Positions 43,606 to 52,886 of a DNA stretch of 64,000 nt are shown here, piece after piece. The stretch lies in contig NZ_JABEKX010000003.1 in assembly GCF_013407595.1 (NCBI RefSeq), positions 124,001-188,000 of the forward strand, read 5' to 3'. The position numbers and the translations under genes are program-made. The notes beneath the pieces are model-generated. The model saw only the letters and a program-made list of their open reading frames with translations, was not told the DNA's origin and searched no databases. Source of the stretch: Lacticaseibacillus absianus (GTDB taxonomy: Bacteria > Bacillota > Bacilli > Lactobacillales > Lactobacillaceae). The first letter of the stretch is position 1, and every line of letters starts with the position of its first letter.

Positions 43606-44535
43606 ATGACCAAACGTCTCATCAGTGCCAACAGTAGTGAAGTCCTCGCGATGAACGGGGCGGAATTGAAGCAGAGCATCAAGGCCAGCGAAGGCCGCGT
43701 GATCCTGAGCGAAAATGTGGTGATGCACGAGGTCGGCGACGGCCTGACCACCAGTGAGCTCGCCGCGGCGTTCGGCGCCGACCTGATCCTGCTCAACGGG
43801 CTGGATGTGCTCAACCCGATCATCTTCGGCCTGTACCCGGGTGAAGACACCGGGGCAACGGCCAAGGCCCACTACGACGGCGAAAGCATCCACCGCCTGC
43901 AGAAGCTCGTCGGCCGCCCGATCGGGGTCAACCTTGAGCCTGTCGACCCGAACGCCGACATGGCAGAGACCCGTTTGGTCATCCCCGAAGGCCGCATGGC
44001 CAGCGAGAAGACGCTGACCGAGCTCGAACGCCTAGGCTTCAACTTCGTCTGCCTGACCGGGAACCCCGGTACCGGCGTGACCAACGCGCAGATCGCGGCG
44101 AACATCAAGATCGCCAAGCGCGTGTTCTCCGGCCTGGTGATCGCAGGCAAAATGCACGGCGCCGGCGTTAACGAGCCGGTCGTCAGCGTCGAGGCGACGC
44201 AGGCCTTCCTCGACGCCGGGGCGGATGTGATCCTGGTCCCAGCCGTCGGCACCGTGCCAGGGCTGGACGAAGATGAGCTCAAGGCGATCGTGCGCCTGGC
44301 GCACGCCAACGACGCGCTGGTCATGAGCACCATCGGCACCAGCCAGGAGAGTTCGGGCCACAGCTACATCGAGCAGATCGCGATCAAGAACAAGATCATC
44401 GGTGTCGACATCCAGCACGTCGGCGATGCCGCCTGGGGCGTGCAGTCGCCGTTCGAGAACCTCTACGCGATGAGCAAGGCGATCCGCGGGGAGCGCCACG
44501 CGCTGCAGCGGATGGCGCGCTCGATCAACCGCTGA
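43606..44535 (+). CDS. DUF7916-type (TIM-barrel-like) protein linked to PTS
   Basis: A 309-residue cytosolic protein starting LISANSSEVLAMNGAELKQS. FGADLILLNGLDV, VCLTGNPGTGVTN, GADVILVPAVGTVPG and STIGTSQESSGHSYIE alternate strand and helix as in a TIM barrel. Relatives usually lie beside PTS genes and are often annotated loosely as HAD-like or DUF7916. The reaction is not known to me; by context it may process the imported sugar phosphate. It is 13 bp after the IIC gene. Confidence 0.7.
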   Translation: MTKRLISANSSEVLAMNGAELKQSIKASEGRVILSENVVMHEVGDGLTTSELAAAFGADLILLNGLDVLNPIIFGLYPGEDTGATAKAHYDGESIHRLQKLVGRPIGVNLEPVDPNADMAETRLVIPEGRMASEKTLTELERLGFNFVCLTGNPGTGVTNAQIAANIKIAKRVFSGLVIAGKMHGAGVNEPVVSVEATQAFLDAGADVILVPAVGTVPGLDEDELKAIVRLAHANDALVMSTIGTSQESSGHSYIEQIAIKNKIIGVDIQHVGDAAWGVQSPFENLYAMSKAIRGERHALQRMARSINR

Positions 44536-44666
44536 TCGGCCAAGTCCCCACCGCGCGTGCGCGATTCAGCGTCACGCCACCACCAGTCCCAGACCCTAAG
44601 CTGCGACTGGGTGACCGGTCATACCGCGCGTCCGGGCCTGTCCGCATTCAGCGGGGTGAACGTCTG

Positions 44667-44707
44667 ACGGCCTCATACCAGCCTGTTGCTGGCGTGAGGC
44701 CGTTTTT
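44667..44707 (+). terminator. Terminator of the PTS operon
   Basis: ACGGCCTCATACCAGC and GCTGGCGTGAGGCCGT with a five-base loop and a T5 tail. Confidence 0.85.
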
Positions 44708-44771
44708 GGCGTAGTTGGCCGGCGCAACGGCCAAAAAAAGCCGCCTCGGTCGGCGGCGATGACGTTTACCC

Positions 44772-44982
44772 GGGTTGTAACATAACCTCTGGTGGCACGA
44801 CTATTCCAGAACGTTACGTGCCATAACGCAACGCCCTTTCTAACGCATGTCTGCCTGTAACTCACTCCGTTCGAACGGGCAGCGCAAGCCGTATAAGCGC
44901 GATCCCCTGCAAAACCTAAGCTCGGGTTTTTCAGGGGATCGCGCTTATACTCTGGGCTAAAACCGCGTTATGGCACAGCCCC
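44772..44982 (-). repeat. Palindromic MITE-like element, copy D (full, 211 bp)
   Basis: Reverse orientation. Hairpin arms GCGCGATCCCC and GGGGATCGCGC differ from copy A in both arms together. The right outer flank is CCCC followed by TTTT. It lies 237 bp past the DUF7916-type gene, after that operon's own terminator. Confidence 0.9.
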
Positions 44983-45023
44983 TTTTCTATGACCCAGGCG
45001 ACCGCGCAGATGAACCGGGGCCG

Positions 45024-45269
45024 CTAATCGTGCTGAGGGTGATCTGAGCGCAAGAACAGTAACTTGACGCCCACCACCAAAGTTGTCAGCCAGACCAAAA
45101 ACGCCGTCATGCTCCTCATGAAGATGAGTTGCACGACATAAAAAGTGTTTTCGCCGTCGACGATCGGCATGACCCAAGTCGGGATCAAGAAGGCGGTGAT
45201 CAGGCAGAGCAGCACCAGGGCGGCCCCGATGGCGTTGGCGCGTTGGGGATGCGTGAAAAAATAAGTCAT
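45024..45269 (-). CDS. Small membrane protein (81 aa)
   Basis: Eighty-one residues with two membrane spans (NAIGAALVLLCLITAFLIPTW split by a short loop from FLVWLTTLVVGVKLLFL). ATG 45269 follows GGAGG. No family recognised. It ends 42 bp before repeat copy D. Confidence 0.55.
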   Translation of the reverse strand: MTYFFTHPQRANAIGAALVLLCLITAFLIPTWVMPIVDGENTFYVVQLIFMRSMTAFLVWLTTLVVGVKLLFLRSDHPQHD

Positions 45270-45488
45270 GGGTGGTCCTCCAGTCAAGTCAGGGAATGGT
45301 CGGTGGGGCTAAGCATAACACCGGTGAGCGGTGATGCCAAGCGATTGGCGCGCAGGCCCGATCATAGCCCTCGACGTGGGTGGCACTGGCGATGCTAGCC
45401 GCCTTGACCGTGGGGCCGACCGTGAACAATAAGGCCAGCCCGATCCTGAACCGATCGGCAGATGCGCTCATGGGTGGGTGCGGACCCC

Positions 45489-45525
45489 AAAAACCGCGCG
45501 TCACGGATCACCGGAGACGCGCGGT
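45489..45525 (-). terminator. Terminator of ABC exporter cassette 2
   Basis: ACCGCGCGTC/GACGCGCGGT stem with five T on the minus strand. The DNA 45270-45488 contains no recognisable feature. Confidence 0.85.
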
Positions 45526-45536
45526 CTTAGGGGGCG

Positions 45537-46250
45537 TCAGCCGACCGGCTTGGCGGCTGGGGCCTCACTCGGCGTGAATCGCTCACGGTACAGCGCCTCG
45601 AGCGCATCGCCGCTGTTGAAGTGGTAAGGGGTCAGCACGTGCTGCTCAAGGAAGAGCGCGTCGCGACCGACTTGCGCCAGCTCCGGCAGGTTGTGGGTCG
45701 ACAGCAGCAGGGTCCGCCCGTCCGCGTCGATCTGGCGCAGGAGCTTGCGCATCAGCAGCAGGGAATCGAAGTCCAGCCCGTTCAGCGGTTCATCCATCAG
45801 GACCAGCGGGGCGTCTTGCATCAGGATCAGGGCCAGCAACAGACGCTGCTTCATGCCGAGTGAGTAGTCCCCGATCCGCTTCTTGTAATAGGTGATCGCT
45901 TCTAGTTGCGTCAGCGCATCCTTGACCCGCGGGCGTGGGACCTTGTGGCTGGATGCGATGAAGTCGACATAGTCCTTACCGGTCAGGCTCAGCGCGAGGT
46001 CTTCGGCGCTGGGCAGGAAGGCCACGTTTTGGAACACGTGCTGAGGGGTGTTGGGCTGGCCCATGATCTGAATGTCCCCGGTCCGGTATGGTAGCAGGCG
46101 GGTGATCAGCCGCAGCAGCGTGGTCTTGCCGCTGCCGTTGGGCGCGACCAGGCCGTAGATGCCGGGGTGCTCGAGGGCGACGGTCGTGTGGTCGAAGATC
46201 TGCTTGGCCCCGAAGCTGAAGGTCAAGTCTGTGATGGTCAAAGGTGTCAT
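45537..46250 (-). CDS. ABC transporter ATP-binding protein (exporter cassette 2)
   Basis: A 237-residue ATPase: Walker A LVAPNGSGKTTLLRL, signature YSLGMKQRLLLA, Walker B LVLMDEPLNGLD and switch His LSTHNL. It lacks the extended tail of the cassette 1 ATPase but shares the APNG Walker A and SLGMKQR signature. ATG 46250 is used (AAAGGAG upstream); the listed frame runs 92 codons further into the permease. It overlaps the permease stop (ATGA). Confidence 0.9.
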   Translation of the reverse strand: MTPLTITDLTFSFGAKQIFDHTTVALEHPGIYGLVAPNGSGKTTLLRLITRLLPYRTGDIQIMGQPNTPQHVFQNVAFLPSAEDLALSLTGKDYVDFIASSHKVPRPRVKDALTQLEAITYYKKRIGDYSLGMKQRLLLALILMQDAPLVLMDEPLNGLDFDSLLLMRKLLRQIDADGRTLLLSTHNLPELAQVGRDALFLEQHVLTPYHFNSGDALEALYRERFTPSEAPAAKPVG

Positions 46251-47500
46251 TGGTGCTCCTTTCTGCCGCGCCAGAATGTGACGATGACGGCCGCGCCGAG
46301 GATGATCACGGTCCACCCAAGCAGGACCAGACAGCCGGTCAATAGCGACTGCGGGACGGTGGGGGTACTGCTGGCGGTGATCGGAACGTCGACCAAGGCG
46401 TAGCGATCCGCGATCCGGTGGACGTGAAAATAAGTGAACGGCGACCACCAGGCCGTCGGGGCGATCAGACCAAGCAGCATGACCACTAAGCTGCCGCCGA
46501 TCGCGGCGATGAGCTTCCCGAAGCAAGCCGTCAGCGCGAACACGACTGCCGTGAGCAGCAGCATCGCCAGGCCGAGCAAGAGCAGTTCCCGGCCGAGCAT
46601 CCGGTACAGCGGCACGAACGTGAGCGCGTAGCTATGCTGCCATTCCTGAATTGGATAGTTGAAGCTGCCCGGACCGTTGATCAAGTAGCTGCTGAGAATG
46701 AACCCGCCGAGGACGGCGAGGCCTGCGATGACCTCACTCACGGCGACGAGCAGGAAGCTGGTGACGAGGTTGCGTTCCTCACGCACGCCGGTCAGCTGGA
46801 GCAGCACGTTTTGCTTCGTCGCGGCCTGCCGCTGGAACGTGAACCCGAGTGAAAAAACGATCGTCAAGACGGCGATCAGGATCAGCCCCGCATCTTGTTC
46901 GACCAGGTTTTGCAGTTGGTACCACCCGTACTCGTAGAACCGCGACAGCGACTGGTACCGCGCCAGGATCGCCAGGGGCGTCTGACTCTCATCGGTGTGC
47001 TCGTTGGCCAGCAGGCGGGCCGGCATCATCGGGACGAGGGCGTTTTGTTGAACCAGGGTCAACTCCGTCATCGCACTGTAGAGCTCACCGACGTTAGGGT
47101 CCGAGAACGCGGCATTCCTCAATACGGCCTCAGGGGTCTTGACGGCAGCGATCGGGTGGCCGGTGTCGTCGACTGACCGCATCGCGGCGGGCGTTTTCCC
47201 ATAGGCCTTGAGCGTTGAGAGGTACGCCGCAAGATAGGTCGTCGGGGAACTGAAGGAGAGGGTGTGCTCGCGTTGAAGTTTTTGTCTTCTGGCGAGCGAA
47301 TCTTTATCCTGGGCGGGGGACTGGCGATTCTTCGCGACCTGGGTCTGGATCTCTGCCCGGTAAGCGGTCAAATAATCCTGGCGTTGCTTCTCGGCGACCC
47401 AAAGGCTCCCAAACAGCGCCAAGACCGTCAGGATCAGGGGCCACCACAGGGGGAAGAACCGGCGGCGCACGATGTGTAGCCAGAGCCATACTGCTTGCAT
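46247..47500 (-). CDS. ABC transporter permease (exporter cassette 2, second permease)
   Basis: A 417-residue membrane protein: one N-terminal span (LWWPLILTVLALFGSLWVA), about 150 outside residues with coiled-coil character at the start (DKDSLARRQKLQREHT), then about six spans. Same architecture as the permeases of cassette 1. It directly follows the first permease, with no intergenic base. Confidence 0.8.
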   Translation of the reverse strand: MQAVWLWLHIVRRRFFPLWWPLILTVLALFGSLWVAEKQRQDYLTAYRAEIQTQVAKNRQSPAQDKDSLARRQKLQREHTLSFSSPTTYLAAYLSTLKAYGKTPAAMRSVDDTGHPIAAVKTPEAVLRNAAFSDPNVGELYSAMTELTLVQQNALVPMMPARLLANEHTDESQTPLAILARYQSLSRFYEYGWYQLQNLVEQDAGLILIAVLTIVFSLGFTFQRQAATKQNVLLQLTGVREERNLVTSFLLVAVSEVIAGLAVLGGFILSSYLINGPGSFNYPIQEWQHSYALTFVPLYRMLGRELLLLGLAMLLLTAVVFALTACFGKLIAAIGGSLVVMLLGLIAPTAWWSPFTYFHVHRIADRYALVDVPITASSTPTVPQSLLTGCLVLLGWTVIILGAAVIVTFWRGRKEHQ

Positions 47501-48595
47501 CTACAACACCGCCTTTCCTTGCGCAAAGCGGGTGCCGAGCAGCGTTGCAAGCCCGGCGCTGACGAGGAGGCTGACCCCGAGAACCGGCAGCCCAGGGACC
47601 GTGATCAGCCACGCGGCGGGATTCCAGGCCTGCTGCAGCGCCGTGATCAGCAGCGTCACGAGCGTCCAGCCCGCGACAGCGGCGCCCAGTAGCCCCGCCA
47701 TCAAGTAAGGGCGGAACGCGCGCCACAAGACGAGCTGCAGGAGGCTCGCCAATAGGAGCGAAAAACTGACAAAGCCCACACCGCGACCGAGCACGAGCGT
47801 GACCAGCGGTTGCGGGACCTCCGCGAACCGCACGTGCCAGCCCGTTCGCCCGAGACTACCGATCAGGAAGGGGTGCCCGAACAGGTGGCCGGCCGCCCAG
47901 CAGGTGCCAACCGTCACCAGCAGCCCGGCACCCAGCAGCCCAACGACGGTCATGAGCTGGAAGGGCACGAGTTGCCAGCGCCTCTGCGCGCCCAAGACCC
48001 AGACGGTTCGATCAGGGCGGGTCCGGTCCAGGAGCAGGTCGAGCGTCAGAAGCGTGGTGGCAGCCAGCGCGCCCATGCCCGAAAACAGGACGCGCAAGAC
48101 CATCAGCAGATTGTTCGGAAAGAGCGTGCTCGCGTCGAGGGGCTCCAGCAGCTCGTGGCGGCGCACTTTTTGCTGATAGATCGCGACCTTGGGCTTGAGC
48201 ATCGCCTGGGGTTCAGCCAGGAGCCAGACACCGGCGGACCGCTGATACACGCCACTTGCGCGGTAGGTCTCGATGACCGCCTTCATGTACGTCTCGCCGT
48301 TGAGCTTGTCCAGGCTGGCCGATTGCGCATCTAGGCCGTCGCTGATCGCAAAGACTTGATCGAGTGCGCGCTGATTGGCCTTGGTGGGCATCGCCTTGTT
48401 GAGCGCCCGCAGGTTCTCGATCGTCTGGCCGATCCGGGCCGCATCACCCGCAATGGCCTGGTTCCAGCGCGTGATCGTGGCCTCCTGCGTCTGAACTGCC
48501 CTGAAGTTCAGCAAGAGGACCGCGGCCACCAGGATCGCAAGCACCGAGATCCAGACGGCCGACTTGCGTGTTTTGTTCACCCAAAATCTAACCAT
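47501..48595 (-). CDS. ABC transporter permease (exporter cassette 2, first permease)
   Basis: A 364-residue protein with an N-terminal span (AVWISVLAILVAAVLLLNF), an outside helical region, then about six spans. The cytosolic loop LLLDRTRPDRTVWVLGAQRR corresponds to the loop before LP(V/L)S in cassette 1 permeases. The AT-rich leader with TATAAT at about 48631 probably holds the promoter. Confidence 0.8.
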   Translation of the reverse strand: MVRFWVNKTRKSAVWISVLAILVAAVLLLNFRAVQTQEATITRWNQAIAGDAARIGQTIENLRALNKAMPTKANQRALDQVFAISDGLDAQSASLDKLNGETYMKAVIETYRASGVYQRSAGVWLLAEPQAMLKPKVAIYQQKVRRHELLEPLDASTLFPNNLLMVLRVLFSGMGALAATTLLTLDLLLDRTRPDRTVWVLGAQRRWQLVPFQLMTVVGLLGAGLLVTVGTCWAAGHLFGHPFLIGSLGRTGWHVRFAEVPQPLVTLVLGRGVGFVSFSLLLASLLQLVLWRAFRPYLMAGLLGAAVAGWTLVTLLITALQQAWNPAAWLITVPGLPVLGVSLLVSAGLATLLGTRFAQGKAVL

Positions 48596-48825
48596 TTACT
48601 CACCCCAATTTAACGGTTTCACACATTATATATTTACTTACTTATAAATGCATCAACAAAAAAATGGTTAAAAGTAGCCACACTATGCACTAGCCTGAGA
48701 AAGGCAGGGGGGAGATCCTGTGTTGATAACGCTTAGCTGCGCGCGATCATGATGGCGTCGTGGCGAAGACTCTGGGCGGCCTCTGACCGATCAGCTGCGG
48801 CCGCGTCACGCCTGACTAGGCGCGC

Positions 48826-48851
48826 AAAAAGACGCGATCAGACTGATCGCG
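48826..48851 (-). terminator. Terminator of the 48884 gene
   Basis: CGCGATCAG/CTGATCGCG stem followed on the minus strand by TCTTTTT. Confidence 0.85.
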
Positions 48852-48883
48852 CCGCTTGTTGGGGCTTGAGACGAGGGCCACGC

Positions 48884-50110
48884 TCACAGCCCCGGCCGCG
48901 GGGCGTACCACATCAGTGCGGCCTTGACTGCGCGAAACGGGGCACCGGCCTTGCCGCTGGTGGTCGCGTGGTAGGCGGTGACCAGCCGACGCAGGTCGAG
49001 ACGTGCCAGCGGGGTGGCTGTTGGCGTGTGAGTCAGGCCGTCCGTGCTGGTCGCGATGGCAAAAGTCGCCAGCGCGTCGGCCGTCGTCGCGACCCGCACG
49101 TGGCCAGTCGCGTAGAAGGCGACTTGATCACCCTTGGTCCAGGTATAAAAAGTGAAGACTTCGCCGGCGTCACCGGCGGTCGTCCAGTACACCGTCAGGT
49201 CGCGGCCGTACTGGTGGCAGTAGTACTCGCGGGTGACGCGGGCCATCTGGGCGGGCAGGGTACCGTCGGTCAGTGCCCAGTAGGCCATCTGGGCCAGCGT
49301 GGCTGCGTCGCCGCGCGCTAGGTGCTTCGTACTGGCAGGCGTCGCACGGGTCAGCGCGGCGGCCGCTGGGGTCATCTCAGTCGGGGTCTGGGTCGACTGG
49401 TCGCTAGCCGCGTCTGCGCTGGCCGTTGTCGCTGCACTTGAGGCGCTACGGGTGGCGCTGCTCGACGTGCGGCCGCTAGCTGGCTGCACCGTCGTGGGCT
49501 CGGTGCCCATGCGCGGCGACCAGACGTCGTCGCTAAGGGTGGGATCGCCGCCGATGCTGAGCCCCACGCCAGTCGCCAACACCGCCGCAAGGGCTAATCC
49601 GGTGAGGCGTAGCCGGAGGTCGCGGGTTAGGCGGTCCGCAGGGGTCCAGTAGAGGTCGCTTGGGCCGCCGGCATGGGCGGCGTCGGCCGCGCGTTGCACA
49701 CCGGTCAGCCAGTGGGTGAGCCAGGCGGTCAGGCCTGCCCACGCCAGGGTGGCCAGGACGGCGACCAGCGCTAGCCCGGCGATCCAAGGGGTCGGATCGC
49801 TCAGGTCAACGGTGACCGGTGTCGGTAAGACGACCCAGCCGCGGGCGTCGGCCCACAGCGCGAGCGCCCCGGCACCGGTGAGGCCCGCCACCACGCCGAC
49901 TGTGACCGCGATGGCGCGAATGCGCCGCGGACCGGTGGCTTCGCGGATCAAGCCCCGGGTGTAGGTACGGCGCGCCCCGCGGATCTGGCGCGGCAGCATC
50001 ATTTTGTGCGTCGTCAGCTGTAAGTCGATGATCGCCTGCTGGTTGTGCCACCACAAGCCGAGGACGCCCAGCGCGATCACGGCCACGCCGCTCAAGACTG
50101 GCCAAGCCAT
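48884..50110 (-). CDS. Hypothetical membrane protein with Ser/Thr-rich linker
   Basis: A 408-residue protein. An N-terminal span (PVLSGVAVIALGVLGLWW), a basic loop, two spans near residues 65-130 and a fourth at about 165-185, then a Ser/Thr/Ala-rich linker of about 65 residues and a C-terminal domain of about 150 residues (TREYYCHQYGRDLTVYW, VFTFYTWTKGDQ). The outside domain is of unknown type. ATG 50110 is preferred because AGGAGG is 8 bases upstream; the ATG at 50116 would be only 2 bases from it. It diverges from the 50329 gene. Confidence 0.6.
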   Translation of the reverse strand: MAWPVLSGVAVIALGVLGLWWHNQQAIIDLQLTTHKMMLPRQIRGARRTYTRGLIREATGPRRIRAIAVTVGVVAGLTGAGALALWADARGWVVLPTPVTVDLSDPTPWIAGLALVAVLATLAWAGLTAWLTHWLTGVQRAADAAHAGGPSDLYWTPADRLTRDLRLRLTGLALAAVLATGVGLSIGGDPTLSDDVWSPRMGTEPTTVQPASGRTSSSATRSASSAATTASADAASDQSTQTPTEMTPAAAALTRATPASTKHLARGDAATLAQMAYWALTDGTLPAQMARVTREYYCHQYGRDLTVYWTTAGDAGEVFTFYTWTKGDQVAFYATGHVRVATTADALATFAIATSTDGLTHTPTATPLARLDLRRLVTAYHATTSGKAGAPFRAVKAALMWYAPRPGL

Positions 50111-50180
50111 GGCCATCGCCTCCTATGCGAGAATGCGCTTAGCTTAGCACAAGTGGCGCGCGCCGTCCACGCGCCGAGAC

Positions 50181-50272
50181 TTATCCACATTGGCCACTTG
50201 GCTGACTGCGCCGGCCGCGGGGTTGTCCCCACGGTCCCCAGTGGGGCGGGGGATAACCCCGACTTATCCCCA
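50181..50272. promoter_or_regulatory. Cluster of DnaA-box-like sites
   Basis: TTATCCACA (50181-50189, consensus DnaA box), TTGTCCCCA (50223-50231), the complement of TTATCCCCC (about 50248-50256) and TTATCCCCA (50264-50272). All lie in the spacer between two divergent membrane-protein genes. There is no dnaA or rpmH nearby, so this is unlikely to be oriC; it may titrate DnaA or link the genes to it. Confidence 0.5.
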
Positions 50273-50328
50273 GGGGCTCCCCGTGACCGGCAGAATATGC
50301 GATAATGCCTGTAGATGGAGGTGTTGAG

Positions 50329-50523
50329 ATGACGGGTGTGATCGTTCCTGCAGCCCTGTTGGCGCTGATCCTGATGGGTGTCGGGATCACGTTATTGCTG
50401 TCGGCCAAAAAGGCCCCGGTGGCCAAGTTCACGCGGGTCTTGCAGACGCTGATCGGGTTGGTGATGATCGGCGGCAGTGTGTATTGGCTGTGGATTCTGT
50501 GGCAATTCGCAACGGGGTTATAG
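50329..50523 (+). CDS. Small membrane protein (64 aa)
   Basis: Sixty-four residues with two spans (IVPAALLALILMGVGITLLL and LIGLVMIGGSVYWLWIL) and a short basic loop between them. ATG 50329 follows TGGAGGTG. Unknown family. It precedes the 50535 gene by 11 bp. Confidence 0.6.
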   Translation: MTGVIVPAALLALILMGVGITLLLSAKKAPVAKFTRVLQTLIGLVMIGGSVYWLWILWQFATGL

Positions 50524-50534
50524 GGGGCCAGTCT

Positions 50535-50963
50535 ATGGATGGGTTATGGCTAATCGGGGTGAGCGTGCTTGTCGGGCTAGCCGCTTTGGCTGGGTGGGTA
50601 CTGCTGGCGACCACGGTTGCCCAGTTGCACAGCCGGCAGGCGCTGAGTCGGCAAGCGGCGCGGTGGAGCATCGCGCTGCTCGGGGTGACCGTGGGGCTGG
50701 ACTGGCTGCGCGCCTGGCGCACCGGCGACGGCAACGCGTGGCTGACGACCGGTGTGCTCTTGGTGCTCGGCGGGCTGATCGGCGTGTCGCGCTGGGTGCA
50801 CCGGCGCGGGCAGGCCGCGGTCCCGGAGACGCTGGTCCCGGAGGCCAGCGCCCTGCTGGCGGCGGGGCAGGGGCCGCTAGCGACTGTGGCCGCTTTGCGC
50901 GAAGCGCACCCGACGCTGTCGGTGGCAGTGGCCCGCCACGCGGTCGAGCGGGCCAGGGTGTGA
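50535..50963 (+). CDS. Hypothetical membrane protein (142 aa)
   Basis: A 142-residue protein with three hydrophobic segments in the first 85 residues (LWLIGVSVLVGLAALAGWVL, WSIALLGVTVGLDWL, LTTGVLLVLGGLIGVSRW) and a cytosolic tail of about 55 residues (ALLAAGQGPLATVAALREAH) that resembles a small helical or UBA-like repeat. Start ATG 50535 after AGGGGG. Probably in an operon with the 64-residue protein and the MFS gene. Confidence 0.55.
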   Translation: MDGLWLIGVSVLVGLAALAGWVLLATTVAQLHSRQALSRQAARWSIALLGVTVGLDWLRAWRTGDGNAWLTTGVLLVLGGLIGVSRWVHRRGQAAVPETLVPEASALLAAGQGPLATVAALREAHPTLSVAVARHAVERARV

Positions 50964-51010
50964 CTTGACCGGATCGGTCGTGTTCGGCCAAGTGGCCAGA
51001 TCGGAGTTTC

Positions 51011-52177
51011 ATGCAACTGAAGCGTCAACTGACAGCCGCGTACGCGTACAGTTTTCTTGCGTTCTTCGGCATCACCCAGCTGTGGGTGATCTACCTTGGC
51101 CAGCGGGGCCTGAGTCTCATGCAGATCGGACTGTGTGAGAGTATTTTTCATGTCGCGAGCTTCGGCTTCGAGGTCCCGTCCGGCGTCTTGGCCGACCGGT
51201 TCACCTACCGCCGGATGCTGGCGTTGAGCCGGCTGGCCGCCTTGGCCGCCAGCGCGATGATGCTGGCGACCGGGGGGTTCTGGTGGTTCGCGGTGAGCTT
51301 CGTGCTGTCGGCGTGGTCGTATAACCTGCAGTCCGGTACGCTGGAGGCGTTGCTGTACGAATCGCTGAAGCAGACGGGCGAGACCGGACGCTGGCCGCGG
51401 GTGACGAGCCGGTTGAACACGGTGATCGAGCTGGCCGCCAGCAGCGGGCTGCTGCTGGGGGGCGCGATGGTACACTGGCACTTCGAGTGGACGTATGTGA
51501 TCGCCTGTGGTCTGGCGGTGCTCGCGCTCGGCGCGTGCCTGGCCCTGCAGGAGCCGGTGGCCCACCGGATCAGTGAGCACCAGACGATCGGCCGGATCGT
51601 GCGCACCGCCACTCAGGTGCTGCGCCACGACCGGCACTTGCGGCGCCTGATGGCTTACGATGCGGTGTTCTCAGCGGTCAGCTCGACGTATTACTATTAT
51701 TTTCAAGACGTGATGGTGCGGCGCCACTTTTCAGGCGTCGTGATCACCGCACTGCTCCTGGCCGCGTCTTTGACCGCGATCGGTGTGATCCAAGGGTCGG
51801 CACGCGTGGCGACCTGGCCGCGGCGGCGTGTCGCGGTGGGGCTGCTCAGCGTGATGGCGGCGTGCCTGCTGCTGACGGCGTGGGGCACCAGCCCGGTCCT
51901 GGCCGGGGTGTACCTCGCAGTCTACGCGCTGGGGGCCCTCCTACCACCGGTGTTCACAGTCTACTACAACGCGGCGATCCCCAGCGCCCAGCGCGCGACG
52001 CTGCTGTCGGTCGCCTCGCTGCTGTATTCGGTCGTGATGATCGGGCTTTTCCCGCTGGTCGGGTGGGGGATCGACCGCTTCGGCTTCACGCTGACCTTCA
52101 CGCTGATCGGCGTGTGCTTCGCCGCTTCGGCCCTGGCCTTGAGTGTGGTAAAATCAAGAAAAGGAGCTGATGCTTGA
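51011..52177 (+). CDS. Major facilitator superfamily transporter
   Basis: A 388-residue MFS protein with 12 spans. SGVLADRFTYRRMLALSRL is the loop 2-3 motif. YNLQSGTLEALLYESLKQTG is typical of the small MFS branch often labelled as multidrug or sugar efflux. Substrate unknown. GGAG lies before the ATG. The stop overlaps the start of the DUF1827 gene. Confidence 0.85.
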   Translation: MQLKRQLTAAYAYSFLAFFGITQLWVIYLGQRGLSLMQIGLCESIFHVASFGFEVPSGVLADRFTYRRMLALSRLAALAASAMMLATGGFWWFAVSFVLSAWSYNLQSGTLEALLYESLKQTGETGRWPRVTSRLNTVIELAASSGLLLGGAMVHWHFEWTYVIACGLAVLALGACLALQEPVAHRISEHQTIGRIVRTATQVLRHDRHLRRLMAYDAVFSAVSSTYYYYFQDVMVRRHFSGVVITALLLAASLTAIGVIQGSARVATWPRRRVAVGLLSVMAACLLLTAWGTSPVLAGVYLAVYALGALLPPVFTVYYNAAIPSAQRATLLSVASLLYSVVMIGLFPLVGWGIDRFGFTLTFTLIGVCFAASALALSVVKSRKGADA

Positions 52178-52524
52178 TGAAGTTGATTGAAAACCCGATC
52201 CGCTTGAACGCGAGTCTGCACAAGATGCTGCCGTACACGATGCGCTACCTTTACGGGCAGAGCACCGTCAAGGCCTTTCGCCTCTACACGCTGGGCTCGG
52301 TCCACGTGTATTTCATCGAGGGGTTCGAGAAGGATGAGCTGGTGATGACACACGACACCCGCAACATCAAGGACGACGAGATCGATTTTGTCATCGAGAA
52401 GCTGTTCACTGCCGCGGATAAGCCCGCGCTGAAGGTCAACCACGCCGCCAAGAACCAGATCGAAGCCGACCTGCACCGCAAAGTGCGGGTGAAGGATCTG
52501 GTCATTGTCGAGAAGCAACACTGA
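52177..52524 (+). CDS. DUF1827 family protein
   Basis: A 115-residue cytosolic protein (MKLIENPIRLNASLHKML, with RNIKDDEIDFVIEKLF). Size and the RNxKxDEIDF segment fit DUF1827, a family of Lactobacillales with no known role. ATG 52177 overlaps the MFS stop; a TTG at 52174 is an alternative. Repeat copy E begins 12 bp after the stop. Confidence 0.75.
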   Translation: MKLIENPIRLNASLHKMLPYTMRYLYGQSTVKAFRLYTLGSVHVYFIEGFEKDELVMTHDTRNIKDDEIDFVIEKLFTAADKPALKVNHAAKNQIEADLHRKVRVKDLVIVEKQH

Positions 52525-52535
52525 GCGCTTGTTTA

Positions 52536-52698
52536 GGGGCTGTGCCATAACGCGGTTTTAGCCCAGAGTTATAAGAGCGATCCTCTGCAAAACCCGCACT
52601 TAGGTTTTGCAGGGGATCGCTCTTATACGGCAAGGGCGTTGCGTTATGGCACGTCACGTTCTGGAATAGTCGTGCCACCAGAGGTGATGTCACACCCC
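52536..52698 (+). repeat. Palindromic MITE-like element, copy E (short, 163 bp)
   Basis: Lacks the same 49-bp segment as copy B (TACGGC joins AAGGGCGTTGCG). Ends GGGGCTGTGCC and GTGTGACATCACC. The right outer flank is CCCCC then TTTT. It starts 12 bp after the DUF1827 stop. Confidence 0.88.
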
Positions 52699-52832
52699 CT
52701 TTTCGCGTCTTAACGGGCCTGGTGTGCGCGGGTGTCTGCGGGTGGCAGACAGTGGCCTGTCTGGTGTAGACGGTGAAGGCGCTGCCTTTACCAATGCTTA
52801 AACTTCTGCTAGTATTTCCTCGATGTGAGTTT

Positions 52833-52838
52833 TATAAT
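52833..52838 (+). promoter_or_regulatory. -10 element of the kimA promoter
   Basis: TATAAT, 49 bp before the ATG; the -35 is weak. I looked for a ydaO-type c-di-AMP riboswitch in 52706-52880 and saw none. Confidence 0.5.
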
Positions 52839-52886
52839 GCTAAGGTTTGTTAACTCGAATGATACTTGTGAAATGGAGAGTCTTGT

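Noticed and set aside
50181-50272. Chromosomal origin oriC
   Set aside because: No dnaA, dnaN, rpmH or AT-rich unwinding region is nearby. The cluster is more likely an accessory DnaA site.
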